Shown here: in pieces, positions 58,310-64,000 of the stretch
Layout: each line of letters begins with the position of its first letter
How positions within the stretch are numbered: the first letter of the stretch is position 1
NCBI GenBank assembly: GCA_007570785.1
Contig: ML664161.1
Coordinates: forward strand, 11,546,927 to 11,610,926
Length of the DNA: 64,000 bases
Source of the DNA: Antilocapra americana
Taxonomy: Eukaryota; Chordata; Mammalia; Artiodactyla; Antilocapridae
Direction of reading: 5' to 3'
The notes under the pieces: model-generated
Databases searched by the model: none
What the model saw: only the letters and a program-made list of their open reading frames with translations
What the model was told of the DNA's origin: nothing
Translations under genes and position numbers: made by a program

Positions 58310-58750
58310 TTTATTTCTCTACCTCCCATAATTTGATCTGGCCTTGTGACTAGCTTTGTCTAATAGATTTTGATAGTAATATTTCAGAAGTTCTGGGCCC
58401 AGGCCACAAGAGACCTTGTAGCTTTGTTTCTCATTTTCTTGTCTTTCTGAGACCTAAGTAAGAAGTCAGGCTAGTCTGCAAAGACAGAGAGGCCATGTGG
58501 AGAGAGAGACCCTGCCACTAGCCAGTGCCTCCCCAGACTTGTGAAGGGAGTCGTCTGGGGCAATCCAGCCCCAGCGGAACTACCTGGTGACTGCAAACAC
58601 ATCAGTGCCCCCAGGCAAGATGAGCAGAGGGACCTCCTTTCTTAGCACAGAACCAGATTGTCACCCACAAAATCATGAATAAAATAATTGTAGAAGCCAC
58701 CAGGTTTTGAGATGCTTGTTATGCAGCCTAAATAACTCATACAGCATATA
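58310..58750 (+). mobile_element. MLT1-like (MaLR) LTR, sense
   Basis: 'ctggccttgtgactagcttt', 'gtctaatagattttgatagt', 'gaatcacctggtg'-type centre diverged, then 'aggttttgagatgcttgtta' and 'tgcagcctaaataactcata' as the LTR end. It is moderately complete and the most GC-rich part of the window near 58490-58620. Confidence 0.6.
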
Positions 58751-59069
58751 AGAAACAATTATTAATCCTTAGATGTAAATGACCAACCAATTGGTTATAA
58801 ATTCTTTCATGAATAGATACTTTTGATATTTTCTGAACAACCTACTTTTAAATCTCCTCTGAACATCCAAACCTTATCTCAAAGATGTCTCTGAAACTTT
58901 GGAGCATTTTTAGACTGATATGTAGAACTCTTAATTCTTTAATTCTGATATATTTGTCTCATGATTTATTCTCCCAAATCTATTTCCCTCCTCTCACTGT
59001 GTAAATGTAAATGAACCAAGGTGGCCCGAGATGGTTATTCCTAATGTTGCTGTTACTGCCATGACTGTT
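58751..59069. other. Unique AT-rich DNA
   Basis: I see nothing I can support. Confidence 0.45.
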
Positions 59070-59325
59070 ATAGTACCATAAACAACTAACTTTATTGATG
59101 TTTTACTATTTGTCAGAAGTCCTCCCATGAGCTTGGTCTTCAGTCTCTAATTTTGTTTTAACAGTCTGTGACCTGGGCCCTATTATATCCTATTTTACAG
59201 ATGAGGAAACTGAGGCTCAGAGTGGATAAAGTAACTTGCTCAAGGCCACACAATTAGTGAGGGCTGGAAAGTGACTTGACACAGGTTCAACTGATGCACA
59301 GTCTATTTTCCTAACTAGTAATAGT
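59070..59325 (-). mobile_element. MIR SINE, antisense, well preserved core
   Basis: 'cctattttacagatgaggaa', 'actgaggctcagagtggata' and 'agtaacttgctcaaggccac' are an almost perfect reverse MIR core, the best preserved MIR here. Confidence 0.85.
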
Positions 59326-59459
59326 CACTTAGTTCTATATCCAAAGCACTTTTATGACATACTCTCCAAATTTCATTTTGTGAATTTGTGGCAAGACAGA
59401 ATTTTGGGCCTCTTTTTTGTGTAGGAAAAGAAAATTAATATTCTTGGAAGACTTGCTGT

Positions 59460-59640
59460 TGTATCAGACATTTTCATATATATATATATATCTCATACAG
59501 TTCTCACAGTCATCCTACATACCATCTTTACTTTTATGGTGCATAAAACAGGCAGACAAATAATTTTCCAAAGGTCATACAACCTTGGAACTGGTAAAGC
59601 TAGACCATAACATGAGTCTGTTTTGCTACTTGGCCTTTTT
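59460..59640 (-). mobile_element. MIR SINE, antisense, diverged
   Basis: 'ctcatacagttctcacagtc', 'ttccaaaggtcatacaacct' and 'tggaactggtaaagctagac' follow reverse MIR. A (TA)n run sits at its left end (59479-59492). Confidence 0.65.
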
Positions 59641-59719
59641 CTTTGAATTTATATCTAGTTATAAACTCCACTATATTTCACAAAGTCATAGTTCTTCATC
59701 ACAGAATAAATTGCTAGGA

Positions 59720-60020
59720 ACTATTACCTCTTTTAGGCTCCCCTTCTAAATGTCATTTTCTCAGGGAAGGCTTTCCTAATCTCTCATATTAGCTGAGTTT
59801 CCCCTGTTCCATACTACCAAGGTACCTGTCCATTTTTTATGCTTTATGCAACACTTGTTTTATTTATAACTGTTTCCATTTCTGTCTCTTCCACCAAACA
59901 AGAATCTCCATGAAGATGGGGACATTTTGTCTCTGGCACTATTAAAATCCAGCCCTAGCACAGAGTCTGGTGCAGAGCAGTCATTCAATAAACATTTTGT
60001 GAATTAATTTTTGAGGTTTT
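59720..60020 (+). mobile_element. L2 LINE 3' end, sense
   Basis: 'ctcagggaaggctttcctaa', 'gaatctccatgaagatgggg', 'cagagtctggtgcagagcag' and 'tcattcaataaacattttgt' follow the L2 3' end. Confidence 0.8.
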
Positions 60021-61317
60021 AGACTATAGACATGCCTGGAGAAATGACATTTGTGTGTTTAAATTGATTACAACAAGATTCCATAAGTATAATAAGAAAC
60101 TCTTCTTGACAATGAGAGCAGAATAAATGCAGTTTTGAGATGGGACAATACTTTCAGGATGTAAAGGCCATGTTAATGTGAAATTCTTTCTGCTTCATTA
60201 AAAGCCTGTCATGGAATTCTCAGAAATAGCCTTGACAGCTTTTTGCTTGCTATGCTGTCAAAGTGTACGTCTTAGGCCACTGTGCTAAGGAATCTAGCAT
60301 TGACTACAGATTTGTTTCCATGGACACCTCTGAGGAGAAGAAGATAGAAAATAAACTAGACTGAAACATAAAGCAATAGCATATTGAAGATTTAATAGAG
60401 GCAGAATTAACATAAAAATAGCTCACCTATCCCAGTCATAAAAATACGTCAGATATTAAAGTGATGAAAATAAATTTGTTATTTTATCTTTGCTTTTTAT
60501 CATTTTAAACTCTTTTTATAAAGTAGCAATATTTAAACAAATAATTAGGCAAGATGTATGCTCTTAATGTTTTAATTATTAATTCTGATCACTACAAAGA
60601 TGAATAATTTCTCTTTTAGAGGAGATAAACCTCAAAGAGATAACTTGGAACCAGGTAGAGAAAAAATATGGTTGGTTTTATTTTTCAATTTCATATTGGA
60701 ATGTTAACACTGCATAAAGCCAATCATAAGACCACATTTTAATACACATAGAAGTAATTATTCAAATAAATACATAAATGTGAAAAATATAATCTATGTA
60801 AATCTATGTAAATGGATAGTTATAGTGAATTAGTATACAGCATGACGGAGTGGATTGCTCAGGGTTTCATTAAATAAAAAAGACTAAAGACCTGGATTAG
60901 AAAGAAAAAGCTTTTTTGCTCTATTTCAGTTGCTTTAGGTTGTTAATCTGGTCCAAGATGATCAACTTCTCATTAATCATAATAATTAGGGGTAGATTTA
61001 CTGAGCATTAGCGTAATTTTCAATCATGCTAATAGTTGTGCAATCCTCTGTTCATTAATATAAATGAGGTAAATTAGAACCATGACATTATAAAGAAGAG
61101 GCAGAAGCTGTGGGAACTTTCATGGATCTTCCCTAAACCCCATTAATTTAATTGTAATATGTTATTCCTTAATACTTATTTTCACTCTCTTTATTTTCCA
61201 TTGCTAATGGTTCTCAGATTGGTTAATGAGCATACTAACCTCTTAATTAAAGTGACTGCCATAGTGTGGTCTAAATCATACATACTTATCTTGTCTCATT
61301 ACCTTTAACCCTTTCCC
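60021..61317. other. 1.3 kb of unique DNA, repeat-free
   Basis: No repeat is recognised. 60170-60350 is GC-balanced, and 60940-61260 contains many taat/atta cores. Both are listed as candidate conserved non-coding elements. No exon is visible. Confidence 0.5.
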
Positions 61318-61445
61318 ACATGTTCAGTCAACAGGCATTTATGAAACAGTCACTCATGCAATTTGGAATTGAGTACATCAGTGTAATACAGAAGAAATAA
61401 GAAGCATCCCACCATTCAGGAGGTCACAGTCTAGAAGACATTGTA
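61318..61445 (-). mobile_element. L2 LINE 3' end, antisense
   Basis: 'agtcaacaggcatttatgaa' and 'caggaggtcacagtctagaa' follow reverse L2. Confidence 0.6.
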
Positions 61446-61584
61446 GACTGGATTGATATCATTATTTAAAATATAACAGCAGGTCCAAAATAAAAATTTC
61501 TCTCTTTATGGCATGCTTAAACTTTTTGTATATATCCAAAAGATGTCTAAATGAATTATTTTCTTCATCTCTCATTTTTGTTTA

Positions 61585-61845
61585 GAAAGTCCCAGAGAAG
61601 CCTTTCCTGAAACACTGCCTAAACTGGGTCCTCATTTTATGGTCTTTATCTTAGCTTCTATGTTTTTTCTCATAGCATTTAACAGATTTGTGTATATGTG
61701 CAATTGTTTATTTATTTTTTCTTATTGTAGTTCATAAGCAAATCAATGGCAGGAACCACAACTGTATCCTCAGATTCTATCACATTTTCTGGTACACTGC
61801 GATGCCCAATTAATATTTATTGGTGAATAAATGAGTATATTTATG
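61585..61845 (+). mobile_element. L2 LINE 3' end, sense
   Basis: 'ccagagaagcctttcctgaa', 'ctcatagcatttaacagatt', 'atggcaggaaccacaactgt' and 'taatatttattggtgaataa' follow the L2 3' end. It is head-to-head with the antisense L2 at 61318. Confidence 0.75.
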
Positions 61846-62188
61846 GTGCTTATTCACATAGTTAATCATAAAGACACTTGCTTGATTTTAGAATCTAGAA
61901 TATGACCAAATTGTCCTTTTGCATAATACAAAATCTTGGATTGGGTCTTAGAAATTGTTTCTGTTTGAGCAATAGAGTCATCTTCATTGGCAGAATTTAT
62001 TTTTTCAAATCCATTGACTGGAGAAGAAACCTCACCAAATTGGAGGAAATAAATCTCTGGACCAGAAGACTGTCTCCAACATTGTTAGTTATATGGACTT
62101 GCAGTGACTGATCTCATTCAATCATTGAGCAGATACCTGCTTTCTTTGTTTTGGGCATTAAAAATAACTCCAGGGATGTCATATATGG
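61846..62188. other. Unique DNA, possible L2 scrap
   Basis: 62113-62165 weakly resembles reverse L2 (atcattgagcagatacctgc). Nothing else is recognised. Confidence 0.4.
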
Positions 62189-62199
62189 CAAGGTCCTTT

Positions 62200-62330
62200 G
62201 GGTTCTTTTTATTTGTTTTTTGAACAAACCATGCAGCATGTGGTTTCCTAGCTCTCCCACCAAGGATCAAACCCCAGCCCCCCACAATGGAAGCACAGAG
62301 TATCAACCACTGGACCACTGGGAAGTCCTA
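62200..62330 (-). mobile_element. CHR-type SINE, antisense, short
   Basis: 'caaaccatgcagcatgtggt', 'caccaaggatcaaaccccag' and the head 'ggaccactgggaagtcct'. Flanked by caaggtccttt (62189-62199) and caaggtcttt (62331-62340), a likely duplication with a one-base length change. Confidence 0.82.
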
Positions 62331-62369
62331 CAAGGTCTTTTTTTAAAAAGAACTTAATATAGTTGGAGA

Positions 62370-62470
62370 ATCTGTAGTATGAGGCATTCAAGCAACTAGT
62401 AAATGGCAGAACTGGGATTTGAACTTATTGCAGAGGACTAAGGTATGTGCTACTTCCACTGAAATACAGC
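62370..62470 (-). mobile_element. MIR SINE fragment, antisense
   Basis: 'aagcaactagtaaatggcag' and 'aactgggatttgaacttatt' follow the reverse left half of MIR. Confidence 0.65.
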
Positions 62471-62534
62471 CATTACAAAGAAGTTTGGACTTCACTAAAA
62501 ACAACAGTAAAAGAATCTGCAGTAAAGAATCTGT

Positions 62535-62729
62535 AAACAATCAGTAAAGAATCTGCCTGCCAATGCAGGAGATACAAGAGGTGCAGGTTCAGTTCCTAGG
62601 TTGGGAAGATCACCTGGAGAAGATGCTGGCAACATGGTCCAGTATCCTTACCTGGAAAATTCCATGGACAGAGCCTGGCAGGCTATAGTCCAACAGGTCG
62701 CAAAAAGTCAGAAATGACTGAGAGACTGG
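62535..62729 (+). mobile_element. Bov-tA SINE with rearranged 5' head
   Basis: From about cagtaaagaatctgcctgcc to gactgagagactggac. The extreme 5' head is absent. Instead the block gtaaagaatctg appears twice more or in part just upstream (62507-62535). The 3' end runs into (CA)n. Confidence 0.9.
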
Positions 62730-62774
62730 ACACACACACACAGACAAACACACACACACACACACACACACACA
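62730..62774. repeat. (CA)n microsatellite at a SINE tail
   Basis: About 20 ca units with gaca and aaaca interruptions, directly continuing the Bov-tA 3' end. Confidence 0.93.
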
Positions 62775-62934
62775 AAACAGTAGCAACATTATGGTTCTAG
62801 CACATAATGTATAGAAGTATAGAAGGTATATATTCAACATTTGCTGTTGTTTAATGTGGCAAGAAAATAGGGGGTGAATTTGAGAGGCGAGAGAGGGGGA
62901 TAGAATGAATACTAGGAGGCTAGTTAAAAAACCA

Positions 62935-63345
62935 TTGGTTTACAATGTTATGTTAGTTTCAAGTGTGAAGCAAAGTGATTCAGTTATACACATATACATA
63001 TATGTACATATATATTCTTATATATGTATACATATATATTCTTTTTCAGATTATTTTCCCATATATGTTTATCATGAAGTATTGAGTATAGTTCCCTGTG
63101 CTATACACAATTAGTTCCTTGTTGTTTATCTAGTTTATATGTAGTAGTGTGTGTATGTTACTCTCAAATTTCTAATTTATCCCTCCCCCTCAGCCTTTCT
63201 CCTTTGGTAGGTTAAGTTTGTTTTCTAAGTATGTGAGCATGTTTCCATTTTGTAAATAAGTTTATTTGTATCATTTTTTTAGATTCCACATTTAAGTGAT
63301 ATCATATATTTGTCTTTCTCTGTAAATCAGCTATGCTTCAATGAA
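62935..63345 (-). mobile_element. L1 3'UTR, antisense
   Basis: 'gcaaagtgattcagttatac', an atacatat run, 'gagtatagttccctgtgcta' and 'tagattccacatttaagtga' follow the reverse cetartiodactyl L1 3'UTR. The left 3' tip with poly-T is missing. Confidence 0.88.
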
Positions 63346-64000
63346 AAAACATGACCATATTAAAAAATGAGAAATCATTGCTTACTCTGGCAAAACTAAT
63401 AGCAGTGAAAATGAGGGAAAAAGGAAAAGAATGGATTTCCAATGAAAAGGAGAAACTCTAGGTTTCAGCGATGGACAAATGTGGGCGTAAGCAGAGATGT
63501 GTGTGAGTGAAAGGATGGGGTTAAATAAGATTTCCTGTTTGTAGTTAGTCACCTGGGTGGATGATGCTGATTATCACTGAAGTAAAGGATATGTGCTGAG
63601 AAGCAGGCTAAAGAAAGAGAAAAAAAAAATTAAGTTCTTTTTTCTTTTTGAATAGTGTAGGGACAGATTGAAAAGGGTGCTGAGAGTTTCCTGAGATGTG
63701 ATGGGCCTGTTTCTGCCGTCCTGTACCTGCTGTCGTTTGCTACCACTGCCATTGCTACTGCTGCTGCTGCTGGTCCTACTGCTCTTGGACCATTTTTCTC
63801 AGCTATATGTTGAAACAGGTCTCTCCATGTACATTTTCTCCAAGTCTTGACAACAAATTTAAAAGATAAATGTTCATCTTTATTTTATACTGAGTAAACT
63901 AGTAATTAAGCACTGCTGAATGGCACAAAATTAATGAATGTCAGAGCAGGAGGCTCAGCCTGACTCCAATGCTGATGCTCCTCCCAGTGGCTTCCATCTA
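63346..64000. other. Unique DNA with a CTG-rich tract
   Basis: No gene is recognised. A ctg/cta-rich tract lies at 63742-63786 (tgctactgctgctgctgctg). It lacks the rest of a Bov-A2, so I call it low complexity only. Confidence 0.45.

Noticed and set aside
63742..63786. ctg-rich tract considered as a Bov-A2 start
   Set aside because: No BovA unit follows on either side, so it is only low-complexity DNA.

Overview
This window is nuclear DNA from a horned ruminant (Bovidae or a close pecoran relative). The evidence is the repeat content: BovB (RTE-clade) LINEs, many Bov-tA SINEs (tRNA-like head plus BovA body), a Bov-A2 dimer, ruminant/cetartiodactyl L1 3' ends and CHR-type SINEs. Cattle, sheep and goat cannot be told apart from this alone. 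The window is AT-rich. I recognise no protein-coding exon, no RNA gene of the host, no CpG island and no bacterial or organellar feature. It reads as a gene desert or the inside of a very long intron. Every open frame that encodes a recognisable protein belongs to a decayed transposable element.

Layout. 0-2 kb: a large antisense BovB with reverse-transcriptase remnants. 2-13 kb: mostly unique AT-rich DNA with Bov-tA, CHR, MIR and MLT1-like insertions. 13.0-14.0 kb: an L1 with a 5' inversion and a Bov-tA inside it. 14.9-18.3 kb: 3.4 kb with almost no recognisable repeat. 18.4-21.7 kb: a dense block with an MLT1-like LTR split by a SINE, a BovB reverse-transcriptase fragment that stops at its YADD motif against a Bov-A2, an old L1 3'UTR and an MLT1 split by a SINE. 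22-30 kb: L2, MIR and Bov-tA insertions in unique DNA. 30.3-31.2 kb: BovB inserted into an L1 3'UTR. 32-35.8 kb: several SINEs, then a Bov-tA/BovB chimera. 35.9-38.2 kb: a Tigger1 DNA transposon carrying later L1 and BovB insertions. 38.6-41.6 kb: old repeats, a young-looking L1 with the end of ORF2, and a Bov-tA with a perfect 13-bp target-site duplication. 41.6-55 kb: long unique stretches with scattered MIR, L2, L1, SINE and BovB. 55-62 kb: a cluster of ancient MIR, L2, MER5 and MLT1-like elements. 62-64 kb: CHR, a Bov-tA with a (CA)n tail and an L1 3'UTR.

The elements do not act together as a system. What the sequence preserves is an insertion order, readable from nesting and target-site duplications. 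Old elements (MIR, L2, MLT1, Tigger1) are interrupted by L1, BovB and Bov-tA, and L1 is itself interrupted by BovB and Bov-tA. The best second looks are the twin-primed L1, the BovB/Bov-A2 junction inside the polymerase motif, the Bov-tA/BovB chimera, head-only and body-only SINE insertions, and a few repeat-free blocks that could be conserved regulatory DNA. I found no convincing undescribed biological system. Family names come from memory of consensus sequences, not from a database search.
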